The translations under genes and the position numbers were made by a program. This document shows positions 53,036 through 63,961 of a DNA stretch of 64,000 bases, one piece after another. Location: positions 5,315,001 through 5,379,000 of the forward strand of contig JAWHQI010000040.1 in NCBI GenBank assembly GCA_033032865.1, given 5' to 3'. The notes under the pieces were generated by a model. It was given only the letters and a program-made list of their open reading frames with translations. It did no database searches and was not told the origin of the DNA. The stretch is from Dactylorhiza incarnata (taxonomy: Eukaryota > Streptophyta > Magnoliopsida > Asparagales > Orchidaceae). The stretch's first letter is position 1; every line of letters begins with the position of its first letter.

Positions 53036-53126
53036 CTCCACCGATTGTTGTGTTTTCACAATGCCCCGCAGCACAAGTTCGATACCGTTCATTGGCCATG
53101 ATGACTAACATGCGGATAATCTGGTT
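53036..53126 (-). pseudogene. Gene X, upstream exon and possible intron
   Basis: The minus strand frame RMLVIMANERYRTCAAGHC continues the gene X frame from the other side of element D. Upstream of it is a possible splice acceptor (TTTATTTGAACCAG near 53127), an AT-rich stretch, and a possible donor (GAGGTATATC near 53218) behind a 22-codon open stretch at 53219-53285. If right, gene X had plant-type introns. This is tentative. Confidence 0.45.
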
Positions 53127-53130
53127 CAAA

Positions 53131-53971
53131 TAAAAGGAGTAACACAATGAATTGGTTCAGTGACAAGAGATATCTCACATAAACCAATGATAATAAAAGT
53201 AATCAAAATACTTAGATATACCTCGGGTGCATGAGCTTCAACCAAGCTTAAATAACCGTGCCACCACACTATAATAGATGTATAAGCTCAAAAAGCAAGA
53301 GAGTAATCTGGAAAGAAGAGGGGAGAGCTAATCAGATGAAAGCAACCGTAGAAATCTTAATCAGTTTTCATCGTTTAGAATATCTAATTAATTTGAGTTT
53401 TATTCTTTTGCCTTTAAGTTTCAGATAACGAACGAGTAAATTAATAAAAAAGTGACACATGATTGGGAGAAACAAACATCAAATGGAAAGTGGTTCGATT
53501 ATCTTAGCACTGATGAGTTTAATTGATTATCTTAAGTGGATCATTGCTTTCATTGGGCAGATATTTTTTTTGTTGAAAAGGATATAGTTAGTGTTCTATC
53601 AATTAAAGTCAGAACCAACAATATGGTATGATCAGTTGAAAGAAGAGGATCAATGAGAAGGGAAAAGTATCTGTTATAAAATTGTGGAGTAAGTGTCGCT
53701 ACGGTTAATTATTTATATTATCGAAAATTTTACTGAATGCAGCGACGTATTAATTCCCTAGGATCGTCTTAACCAAACTGTATTAATCTCTAATTGGAGT
53801 TTATGCAAAGATTTATTTTTTTGACTAAATAATTTTACCAAATAAAGAACACACAAAATAACTAAAGATTGAGCAAGCAGTATATTTACTGAAGTGCGAA
53901 AATACAATTTATACCGTTCTTAGAATCTTGCTCGTGTTTCATGATGACGGATATTCGTAACAGTTGTGATG
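53131..53971. other. AT-rich region, no firm feature
   Basis: It may contain a gene X intron and exon at its left end (see the previous entry). Otherwise I see nothing in it. Confidence 0.4.
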
Positions 53972-55095
53972 TGTTGTTCCTTATAAATTCCGCCGCGTCC
54001 GAAGATCCTCTCAACATACAAGTTTACGTACTACTTGAATCTCTACAACAAGAAATGTTTACACAGTATGCAGTTATATAATGAAATATGAAGAACCAAA
54101 TTAGATATTTGTATGTGTTCGTGAATCAAACACACAGTCCAAAAGGAATCATTCACCCCTGCTCAGATTTATATTCAATATATTGAATTTAAATCAAAAT
54201 AATGATATACCTGGGTCTAAATAAGTATTCTGGACAAATGCATACTATATATATCTAGTATTGATTTAATAAAAATAATGGTCAAATCAATACCTGCCAT
54301 GTACGAGTGAGTGATTGTGATTAAAGAGAGGAAACCCAACAAATAGGCTGTCTCCCCTTTTAATTCCTGAAACAGCTCGAAATCTGGAGCATAATACAGA
54401 TCCAGCGGTGGAAACCCAATCTCTGACGAGATCAATAATGAAAATCTTGATCTTTATTTCTTGCGATCCGAAGGAAAGACCAACAAGATCCCGACTGTTC
54501 TCCTGCGATCTGAAATACAGCAGCAAACAGTAAAAGCTCTAGGTCGGCAACGCCCAAAGAAGATGGAGGAGATGAACGTCGGTATGAAGATCCGATTATG
54601 AGAGATGAAGAACTTCCGATCCTTGGTGGAGAGCAGTTTTCTAGATAGGCAAAGCCTTGAACGGAAAGACTAAGAGGAAAATGGATCTGCAGTTACCAAA
54701 ATATGAAAAAGAAAACTAGCGCTCGGTTCACCCTTGTCCACATCTCCCATCATGGCATGAAATAAATCTTAGGCTTTAATAGGAGAGCCTCTCTTAGAGT
54801 TACTAAAAATGGGGTTAATGAATCCCATTAATTCCAAAATAAAAACTGAAACAAAATTAATCCCATAAATTTAATTAGGATTAAATTTATCATGCCAAGA
54901 AAAATATGCCAAGGGCGAGACCGTTTCGCGCGAGATGAAGTGACGAGACAATCTGGCCCACCTATCACATGCTTCGATCGTTCGCGCGACTAAACCAACA
55001 CACGCTCGTAGGATTCTGAATAGACTAAACATTTGTGTATGACCTTAACGGGTCATCTCGATGAATCGAGTTCACCTTACGGGAAATTTCCAACA
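53972..55095 (-). repeat. Element E 3' LTR (left end tentative)
   Basis: The right end TTTCCAACA abuts a purine tract, so that boundary is firm. Unlike the other LTRs in the window I see no inverted-word cluster in it. Confidence 0.5.
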
Positions 55096-55107
55096 TTCTC
55101 CCACTTG
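55096..55107 (-). promoter_or_regulatory. Element E polypurine tract
   Basis: The minus strand reads CAAGTGGGAGAA, nearly identical to that of Copia-1. Confidence 0.85.
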
Positions 55108-55701
55108 TACTTGTTCTCATCGTAACTTATGACGCTCCGCTTAAAGTCTTCACTAAACTTAAGGGTACCAATTAGCGAATGCGATATTGAGTCTACTCCT
55201 ACGTCAATCCGGTCCGACCAAATCCTTCACTCCGAATCATGGCGGCAACCGCATCATTGAGCGACACGGGACCTTCCATGGTCACAGCAGCTTACAGATT
55301 CAATCGACATGGACAAAGCGCGGTTATATAAAAAATTTAGAACAACATAATGAAAATGTGCACATGAAGGTTGTTCTAATTTGGTGGTCAACCAAACTTC
55401 TCAAATGAATGCACTAAACCATGCTGCGATAAGTTCTTAAGTGTTCACAAGCATGTATGTCCAATCTTAAGATTTTAAATGCATGTGTCAAAAGACATAC
55501 AAACAGACCATAATCCAAATGTAGTGCCCAAGGCCTTATGCTCCGACTGACACAAGTCATGAGACTTTTAATGTAGTGTGACATGTCACATAAATTTTCA
55601 CGAATATCGAAACTTAATGATATTTCTAAATAAATATTCCTTAACTTTAAAAGTGCAATAAAATGACAGATAAATGAAACGGAGCTCCATGCAGCCTCTC
55701 A
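55108..55701 (-). other. Element E 3' untranslated region
   Basis: About 600 noncoding bases between pol and the purine tract. Confidence 0.6.
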
Positions 55702-56226
55702 CTAATCTAGTACATCAAATGACTCTTTAAGCCCCATATTGAAGACATGCTTCTGAAACACATTGAGGCGAAGTCCTTTAGTAAGTGGATCGGCTAACAT
55801 GTCATCTGTCCATAAATGCTCCACTGTAATGTCACCCTTCTTGACCAATTCCTTAACGGTCAACAATTTAATTTCCATATGCTTAGACCCTGTGATACTT
55901 TTATTGTTCATCGAGTACATAACTGCAGAAATATTATCACAGTACATATGAATGGGTCCAGCTATAGAGTCGACGACCTTCAACTCAGTAATTAAGTTCT
56001 TAAGCCACACCGCATGAGTTGAAGCTCCAAAGAGAGCAACAAACTCCGCATGCATTGTGGATGAAGTGATGAGTGTCTGTTTGACACTCTTCCACGAAAT
56101 CGCCCCACCAGCAAACTTAAAAACGTAACCCGAGGTAGACTTTCTATCATCCTCACACCCCGCAAAATCAGAATCAGTATACCCCACTAACTCAAGGTTC
56201 TGTACTCTATGGTAAACCAATTTCAC
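55702..56226 (-). pseudogene. Element E RNase H
   Basis: It has LVGYTDSDFAGCEDDRKST (first Asp), STMHAEFVAL (Glu) and MYCDNISAVMYSMNNKSITG (third Asp), ending DPLTKGLRLNVFQKHVFNMG. A stop and shift at 56227-56231 separates it from the RT frame. Confidence 0.92.
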
Positions 56227-56230
56227 GTCC

Positions 56231-56849
56231 TTAGTTCTTCAAATACCTTAAGACTTTCTTGACAGCAACCCAATGAGCAGGTCCTGGGTTCGACTGATAT
56301 CTGCCTAGAAGTCCTACTGCAAAGGCAATGTCCGGTCTGGTACAGACTTGGGCATATATTAAGCTGCATACCGCACTAGCGTAAGGTATATCCTTCATGC
56401 ACTCTCTCTCTGTATCGTTCCCGGGGCATTGTGTTAAGCTAAGCTTATCAACCTTAATCACAGATACGTCACCAGGCTTACAATCAAGCATGCTAAATCT
56501 CCCAAGTACACGCTCGACGTAGGCTTTCTGAGAGAGTGCTAAAGAATAGTGAGATCGATCCCTAATGATCTCAATTCCTAGAACGAAGGATGCCTCTCCA
56601 AGATCTTTCATATTGAAATGTTTTGACAGAAATTGCTTAGATTCATGCAATAACGACAAATCACTACTCGCAAGCAAGATATCATCTACATAAAGAATTA
56701 AGAAGATGTATCTGCTCCCACTGATCTTGAGATATATGCAACGGTCTACCTGATTTTCTACAAAACCAAAAGAGGTAACCACCTCATTAAATTTCAGATA
56801 ACATTGTCTAGAAGCCTGCTTTAGACCGCATAGGGGTTTATTGAGTTTA
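56231..56849 (-). pseudogene. Element E reverse transcriptase, C-terminal part
   Basis: It starts right at the element F insertion with KLNKPLCGLKQASRQCYLKF and includes the catalytic LILYVDDILLASSD, MKDLGEASFVLGIEIIRDRS and ACTRPDIAFA-like text (VCTRPDIAFAVGLLGRYQ). The N-terminal part is at 63212-63538. Confidence 0.92.
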
Positions 56850-56854
56850 CACAC
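56850..56854. repeat. Left target-site duplication of element F (CACAC)
   Basis: Perfect match to 63207-63211. Confidence 0.9.
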
Positions 56855-58466
56855 TGATGCACAAATCTAGCACACCGCTATAGGCGGCAGCGAGACTGCG
56901 GCACGAAACGGCAGTTTACCGATCGTTCAAGTAATATAAAATGGGAGTGATCCCCAAGTATCGATCTCGAAGGAACACATTGAGGTGGAGTTAACTTTCA
57001 AGGAGGGACTTGAGATTGAAGTCCTTTAGGTCGAATGGATGCGAAAGAGGGTGATTTAGTTTGTTGAAATAAAAGAAAATAACTAAACTACTCCTATGCA
57101 ATGACTCTATGCAATGCTTCGCTTGGCGAGATGGAAACTAGGCAGGCCTTGAGCGCACTGCTTCACAAGGCGGATGGGCGAGTAGGCAAGAGGATGAGGT
57201 GAATAAGTGCGGAATCGAACTGTGCAGGCCTTGAGCGCACTGCTTTGTGAGGCGAATGGATTACACGGGCCGCTATGCACCGCTTCGCTGCGCGGATGGA
57301 CGAGTAGGCTTGCGGATGGAGTGAGTCGCACCGGCAGAGTGAGGGTCGCAAGCACCTCGTCAATAAGCACGCCACTAGCAATTGCTAGTGCGGCACACGA
57401 ACGTAGTGGATGGAGTGGTGGATGAAGTGGTGGATGGAAAATGGATGGGGGCACATCTCATACACACATATGAACAATATAATTTCTTAACAATGAAATA
57501 AACATTATAAAGCATGGTTCATAGTGCACATCATCAACAGATAAGAGATCTAACATTTACAACTACCAATACAAAGAGAGAGAGGAGAGAGAGAGCAAGG
57601 AATCGACCCAATCTGAAGTCTTGTCGAAGATTCACGGTTGGAATCGCAGGGTTGTCAATCCGCGTCCAAGCTCGCTCATCAACTGCGTCCGGGGTAGAGA
57701 AGGTTGTCACTACCTTCCAATGGCCCGTCTTCTTCGTGTCACGATCCGGCAGCACGACCAAGCTTCCTTCTCCTTGGATATTGGTGGATGTAGGGCTAAA
57801 TCTCTCTCCTTGGAGCTTGAGGATGATGGAGGAGGCCAAAAGGGGCGGAATACCCGCAGAAATGGTGGAAAACGGCGGAGCGGGCGGAGTTCAATCCCTA
57901 ATTTCGCGGAACAGGGCTTTAAATAGGCGCTGGCAAAAATAGTGCGCACGGTCATTGGTGTACGACCAGTGATCGTGCGCGCTGGCATTCTGCGGTCGTG
58001 CGCGCTGGCTGGGCGGAGCCTACAAAGCAAAGATTTATAAAATAAAATGTTCGCACGACCATTGGCACACGACCAGTGGTCGTGCGCACTATCGTAAGTG
58101 GTCGTGCGCGCTGGTCAAGATAGAACTCAGATTTGAGGGGTTAAGTGCGTACGATCAGTGGCGCACGACCAGTGTTCGTGCGCAATAGAACCAGTGATCG
58201 TGCGCAGTGTTCCTGTACAGATTTGTACCGGGAACACCTGCACGACTCCTGTTCCAGCATAAAAACCAATCAAACCACTGAAAGTGACACTTAACAATGC
58301 ATGAAAGCTAATAAGGAAGATAAACATGAAAATATACCAAGACGGGCCTAGAAGTGCACATAGCATGGAACATCAAATATGAACGAAAACATGCCTAAAG
58401 TGTAGTGCATAGACTAGATAATCGGCCCAGACGAGTCCATAAAGTGTATATAATTGAGACTCATCA
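56855..58466 (-). repeat. Element F 3' LTR
   Basis: It opens TGATGCACAAATC and closes GACTCATCA. The word cluster (57945-58215; 8-bp arms GCGCACGA and TCGTGCGC) and TATA-like CCTATTTAAAG (minus, 57928-57918) match the other LTR. Confidence 0.94.
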
Positions 58467-58479
58467 CACCCCCAGACTT
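58467..58479 (-). promoter_or_regulatory. Element F polypurine tract
   Basis: The minus strand reads AAGTCTGGGGGTG at the LTR edge. The core AAGTCTGGGGG recurs at about 58976-58986 and 59880-59890 inside the element. Confidence 0.8.
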
Positions 58480-60516
58480 ACCTGTTTGCGCGTCCCGAGC
58501 AAACCATCTCTTATACGGACAAGAAAAACATAAGCTGACATAGAAATTGTAAAGCGGAGTACCATGCGAAGTCGCATGCTCACGCGCGTAGAAATACAGT
58601 AGACAAAATTTCTAATTATACATATTAGTATATACTTTTCTAAGGGCGTATTTATATATTACATTTACTCACATAAGGTCGTACATAGGAAGAAAGTAAA
58701 CTGAACGCTGAGGCGAGCATTACCAAAGATCGGGGCTCGAGACAACCTCCATTGAAATCCATCAATGTCGGTGACCACATGCTTGCCCGTTCACACTCTC
58801 TCCACGACACAGGTTTGACTCAAATGCGTGAATCAATAAGACTTTGGGTTTTAGATGAGACTTGAGTTTAGGTGAGGTATACAATGATAAAAACGATGGC
58901 TCAAACACTAAACCCAAACGAGCTAGCGCAAAATAAATTATCCACGCACCACGATAAACAAGCGGGTGCACCACACCCCCAGACTTGAACTTGACTACAT
59001 GGGTGTGTGCACCGCCTACTCCCAATCATAAATCTATAAAAAATTTCAATTAAACACTTCTTCTTTTTCTTTTCTTTTTACTTCTTTTCTTTTTCTCATT
59101 TTTTTTTCTTTTCAAAACATTTTCAGCAAGATGAGCAATGAAGCGCATCCACATTTTCACAAAAAAATCACAACATCAACACCCCAATCATGAAAATAAT
59201 AAACAACTAAAGCTCAAATTTGGGTGTGCGACTAGGATTGGTTTTTAGGCTTTGGTGAGATAAAAGTGGGGCTAAATCAAAGAACGGGTAGGCACAACTG
59301 GGCTAACGAGGATAGAGCGATAGGAATGGGCACAAAAGCTCAACCGGGCCAAAATGATGGCCTATATCACATTCACGCGATTGACTAACCATATACCCAT
59401 GCTTCAAGAGTCGCTTGGGGCAAGTTCTTAGCCACCGAGAAAGATAATCCTTTCTCCCGACTCGGGCAATACGAGGCTAACGAACGTCTACACACATTCC
59501 TATGCTACCGTTTGATTCCGACCGGATTCACCAATTTCTGAGTAAAGTAAACAATATCTACGCTAATAGAAAAATATAATCTAAAAGCATAAAAAGAAAT
59601 TGAATCTACACGAATTTCTATGCGAGACATGAGCACTTGACTAGGAGCACTATAGAAGTCGACATTTCACTCTGACTCACAATCCTAAGCCAGCACAATG
59701 ATTTTCCCATCACACAAAAGAAACGAGTTAGACTCGTTACACGCCTATGGTTAAGTGCGCGCTCAAGTGGGTGTAGTGGTGTGCAAAGAAAATGAGCAAT
59801 ACTAAATAAATGAAATAGAAATACTTCTAGCATGCATTGACATTGAGTCTGTGAAGTGGGTAACAAACACAAAAGCTCTCCCCCAGACTTAATCTAAACA
59901 TTCTAACACAGAATAAACAATAAAGACTAAAATGGAAGCTAGGGGAAGAGAGTACCCAATGCTCAGAATTGAGCATACCAGAAGACGCTTGAAATTTAAG
60001 ACATAACTGCAGCATCCCCGAACCGCAAAAGATACCTGCAGGGGTCAACTCCACAAGAACAAAAGGAAAAGACAAACTAAAATAAACTACAGCTAACTAA
60101 ACAGGATTGAAAAGTAAGATAAATACTGAGGTTATTGTCTTCCCATCACGACTTATTTAAAAACATAACAGTTCTAGCTAATGGGCGTATGAAAAAGGAA
60201 ATGAACGGGTAACTGTTCTAATATGCGTGCGGTAGCGGGTACCGATATGACGATAAAACAGTTACTCCTCTACCTAAATAATAATACCTGCTTAACACAG
60301 GTAGAGGAAATAGGAAGTAAGAAAAGGAGGAAGGCTGGTCCTCACTCGTCTCACCACAAAATAAATCCTTGCCCAGCAAGGTGTCATCTCCAGGGAGGCA
60401 ACAGGAGGAGAAGGCAATGAGTGGAGCTTCCTCTACGGAGGGAGATCAACCTCCTCACATAAGAGGATGCTCTCATCATTGACTTGAGCATCATGCTCCA
60501 AGTCCTCCTGGGGTAC
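58480..60516 (-). other. Element F internal noncoding region
   Basis: About 2 kb without recognisable coding sequence. It contains a long T-rich stretch (59060-59115) and two further copies of the purine-tract core. Confidence 0.6.
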
Positions 60517-60924
60517 CTATGAAGACTCAACCTGCACAGGCTCAGATGGAGAAAGGGGATCAAGAAATAAACAAGAAGAAGAACATGAATAAAAATCAAT
60601 CGGGGGAGTGATCCCGGTCTCACTCCCATCAAGTTGGGAAAGTAAAATAATGTCAGCATTGTCATTAATGCTACAAGGTTCGGCGGGATCAACAGTGGTC
60701 AGGCTTAAGATTTGGACTTCCTCCACCGGTGCTGAGGAAAACTCCTCTTCACCTAGAAGGTTGTCCTCCTCCATAGGAACAGGCATAATACTTAGATCAC
60801 CAGCCTCATCTTGCGACACATCATCAACAATGTCGTCAGAGACGACTGTAGTATGCACAACAGGGGGAGGAATAGTGCTCGGATAAAAGTCAAGCACCGA
60901 ATCCTCACAAAGAATCGGCTCCAC
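60517..60924 (-). CDS. Element F acidic protein (ORF 2)
   Basis: A 135-residue frame rich in Asp, Glu, Ser and Pro (starts MEPILCEDSVLDFYPSTIPP) with no recognised domain. Its start overlaps the end of ORF 1 by 20 bases in another frame. It may be the C-terminal part of one original protein broken by a frameshift, or a second cistron. Confidence 0.5.
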   Translation of the reverse strand: MEPILCEDSVLDFYPSTIPPPVVHTTVVSDDIVDDVSQDEAGDLSIMPVPMEEDNLLGEEEFSSAPVEEVQILSLTTVDPAEPCSINDNADIILLSQLDGSETGITPPIDFYSCSSSCLFLDPLSPSEPVQVESS

Positions 60925-61405
60925 GCACGGTAATATATGCGCAGGGGAAATGGGCTATGTCAGTGCCTAGATCAGCCACACATCTGGTGACTGTGTCCAC
61001 GCCATACCCTTCAAAATGTGAAGGTGACACAGACACATAACCAGATGTTGAAGGTATGCCGCCAGAGTTAGGAGTCGGGACGATCCGGATATCCGGGTCG
61101 TCATCCTCGTCCAATTGGCGAAGATAAGCAGCACAATCCTTCAAAGCATGATTCGTGCTCTGACAAAACAAGCACTGCCTTGCGGGCTTCTTTGGCACAG
61201 AAGGTGATGAAGCCGAAAAGAAGTGTGACGGTAAAGGCTCAGCAGAATAGCCATAGGACTTACCACCATATGGAGTACCAGACGAAGTCGGTGCTCCATA
61301 TACTGGGCCTTGAGTGCTAGGGCTATTATCTCCCTTTGGACATCTATCACTAGCATGAGAGATATCTTCACACCAATGACAACGAATATTTAATGAAGCC
61401 CACAT
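60905..61405 (-). CDS. Element F two-knuckle protein (ORF 1)
   Basis: The 166-residue frame starts at ATG 61405. It has two CCHC zinc knuckles with C-x2-C-x4-H-x4-C spacing: CHWCEDISHASDRC at residues 9-22 and CLFCQSTNHALKDC at about 78-91. Between them is a Gly/Ser/Pro/Tyr-rich spacer; after them an acidic LDEDDDPDIRI stretch. It probably binds nucleic acid, perhaps packaging element RNA, but it lacks a gag capsid domain. It is close to the 5' LTR (about 200 bp from the primer site), where gag would normally be. Confidence 0.65.
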   Translation of the reverse strand: MWASLNIRCHWCEDISHASDRCPKGDNSPSTQGPVYGAPTSSGTPYGGKSYGYSAEPLPSHFFSASSPSVPKKPARQCLFCQSTNHALKDCAAYLRQLDEDDDPDIRIVPTPNSGGIPSTSGYVSVSPSHFEGYGVDTVTRCVADLGTDIAHFPCAYITVRGADSL

Positions 61406-61597
61406 TATGTGAAGATAACAAGATTCAAAAGAAAAACACTATTGTGCAAAATACTACACCCAACAATAATTTACTAAGCAACCTAATATAAAACAGGAAA
61501 ACAGAATACGAAGAAATAAAACAAAAGAATGCAATTTACAAATGGAAGGGCTTCTCTCTCAGATTCTCCCTCTCCAGAAAACTCACACGGCTGTGTT

Positions 61598-61614
61598 CCC
61601 CGGCAACGGCGCCA
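61598..61614 (-). promoter_or_regulatory. Element F primer binding site (tRNA-Asp)
   Basis: The minus strand reads TGGCGCCGTTGCCGGGG, identical to element B. Confidence 0.93.
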
Positions 61615-61620
61615 AAAACT

Positions 61621-63206
61621 TGATGCACAAATCTAGCACACCGCTATAGGCGACAACTAGACTACGACACGAAACAACAGTGTACCGATCGCTCAAGTAA
61701 TATAAAATGGGAGTGATCCCCAAGTATCGATCTCGAAGGAACACAGTGAGGTGGAGTTAACTTTCGAGGAGGGACTTGAGATTGAAGTCCTTTAGGTCGA
61801 ATGGATGCGAAAAAATGGTGATTTAGTTTGTGGAAATAAAAGAAAATAACTAAACTACTCTCATGCAATGCCGCTATGCAATGCTTCGCTTGGCGAGATG
61901 GAAACTAGGCAGGCCTTGAGCGCACTGCTTCGCAAGGCGGATGGGCGAGTAGGCAAGCAGATGAGGTGAATAAGTGCGGAATCGAACTGTGCAGGCCTTG
62001 AGCGCACTGCTTCGTGAGGCGAATGAACTACACGGGCCGCTATGCACCGCTTTGCTGCGCGGATGGACGAGTAGGCTTGCGGATGGAGTGAGCCGCACCG
62101 GCGGAGTGAGGGTCGCAATCACCTCGTTAATAAGCACGCCACTAGCAATTGCTAGTGCGACACACAAACGTAGTGGATGGAGTGGTGGATGAAGTGGTGG
62201 ATGGAAAATGGATGGGGGCGCACCTCATACACACATATGAACAATATAATTTCTTAACAATGAAATAAACATTATAAAGCATGGTTCATAGTGCACATCA
62301 TCAATAGATAAGAGATCTAACATTTACAACTACCAATACAAAGACAGAGAGAGAGAGCAAGGAATCGACCCAATCTGAAGCCTTGTCGAAGATTCACGGT
62401 TGGAATCGCAGGGTTGTCAATCCATGTCCAAGCTCGGTCCTCAACTGCGTCCGGGGTAGAGAAGGCTGTCACTACCTTCCAATGGCCCGTCTTCTTCGTG
62501 TCACGATCCGTCCGCACGACCAAGCTTCCTTCTCCTTGGATATTGGTGGATGTAGGGCTAAATCTCTCTCCTTGGAGCTTGAGGATGATGGAGGAGGCCA
62601 AAAGGGGCGGAATACCTATGGAAATGGTGGAAAACGGCAGAGCGGGCGGAGTTCGATCCCTAATTTCGTGGAACAGGGCTTTAAATAGGCGCTGGCAAAA
62701 ATAGTGCGCACGGTCATTGGCGCACGACCAGTAATCGTGCGCGCTGGCTGGGCGGAGCCTACAAAGCAAAGATTTATAAAATAAAATGTTTGCACGACCA
62801 TTGGCACACGACCAGTGGTCGTGCGCACTATCGTAAGTGGTCGTGCGCGCTGGTCAAGACAGAACTCAGATTTGAGGGGTTAAGTGTGCACGATCAGTGG
62901 CGCACGACCAGTGATCGTGCGCAATAGAACCAGTGATCGTACGCAGTGTTCCTGTAAAGATTTGTACCGGGAACACTTGCACGACTCCTGTTCCAGCATA
63001 AACACCAATCAAACCACTGAAAGTGGAACTTAACAATGCATGAAAGCTAATAAAGAAGATAAACATGAAAATACACCAAGATGGGCCTAGAAGTGCACAT
63101 AACATGAAACATCAAATATGAACGAAAACATGCCTAAAGTGTAGTGCATAGACTAGATAATCGGCCCAGATGAGTCCATAAAAGTGTATATAATTGAGAC
63201 TCATCA
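61621..63206 (-). repeat. Element F 5' LTR with promoter
   Basis: 1586 bp. On the minus strand the inverted-word cluster (62950-62700) precedes TATA-like CCTATTTAAAG at 62689-62679. Confidence 0.94.
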
Positions 63207-63211
63207 CACAC
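63207..63211. repeat. Right target-site duplication of element F (CACAC)
   Basis: Perfect match to 56850-56854. Confidence 0.9.
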
Positions 63212-63538
63212 AAGCTGGTCGGAATGACCAGACTTGAATCCCTCAGGCTGCACCATATAGACTTCTTCGGCAAGATCGCCATTCAGGAATGTGGTCTTTA
63301 CATCCATCTGGTGTAGCTCCAAATCATAATGAGTTACAAGTGTCATTATCACTCTGAAAGAGTCTTTAGAGGAAACGGGAGAAAAAATTTCGTTATAATT
63401 GATTCCTTCTCTTTGCGTAAATCCTTTGGCAACCAGTCTTGCCTTAAACCGCTCGACCTTACCTTTAGAGTCTTTCTTGGTCTTAAACACCCATTTAGAA
63501 CCAATGGGCCTACAACCTTTGGGTAACTCAACTAACTC
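63212..63538 (-). pseudogene. Element E reverse transcriptase, N-terminal part
   Basis: It has PIGSKWVFKTKKDSKGKVER, LVAKGFTQREGINYNEIFSP, MDVKTTFLNGDLAEEVYMVQ and ends PEGFKSGHSDQLVC at element F. The RT resumes at 56849 in the order normal for Copia. Confidence 0.92.
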
Positions 63539-63961
63539 TCATACTTTATTCAGCTTCATAGACTCCATATCGTCTTTCATCGCATCCCACCACAAATCTG
63601 TTTGAGGTCCAGATACAACCTCCTCGAATGTCACCGGGTCAACTACATGACCTATGTCAAAATCACTCTCGCCCAAATAAACCTCATAGTCTGAGGAAAT
63701 TGCAGGCCTTCTCTCCATAATGGATCTCCTAACGGGTGGATGAACCTCCTGAGCTTGCGGAGGAACCTCAACTAGGATCGGTGGTAAAACCGGATCCACA
63801 TCCTCCACACGCTCTATCAGAGGTTCAGGCACCACAGGATCTCCCATCAAGGGCATAGATAAATTAATAGGCATGATTTCCTCGACTTCATTAATAGTAC
63901 GAGAGAAACTTGGTTCGTCAGCGACATCAAACACTAAAAATTTGGCTGTTTGAGACTCCAC
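63539..63961 (-). pseudogene. Element E integrase C-terminal linker to RT
   Basis: The frame ends WWDAMKDDMESMKLNKV followed by TGA at 63541-63539, where Copia elements have Trp (NKVWELVELP), so the stop is a TGG to TGA change. Upstream it has the Pro/Val-rich linker typical between integrase and RT. It probably continues past the right edge of the window. Confidence 0.85.

Larger units (their letters stand above)
56855..63206 (-). mobile_element. Element F: non-autonomous Gypsy-type element (tRNA-Asp primer)
   Basis: This 6.35-kb element has LTRs of 1612 and 1586 bp, a tRNA-Asp primer site, a purine tract and a perfect CACAC duplication, but only about 3.15 kb of internal DNA with no gag, protease, RT or integrase. 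It has LTR ends and primer site like element B and probably depends on an Athila-like partner. It encodes a small two-knuckle protein. Confidence 0.92.

Noticed and set aside
57534..57942. Paired frames repeated at 57.5 and 62.4 kb as a duplicated gene
   Set aside because: They lie within the two LTRs of element F at equivalent positions and overlap on both strands; they are LTR sequence.
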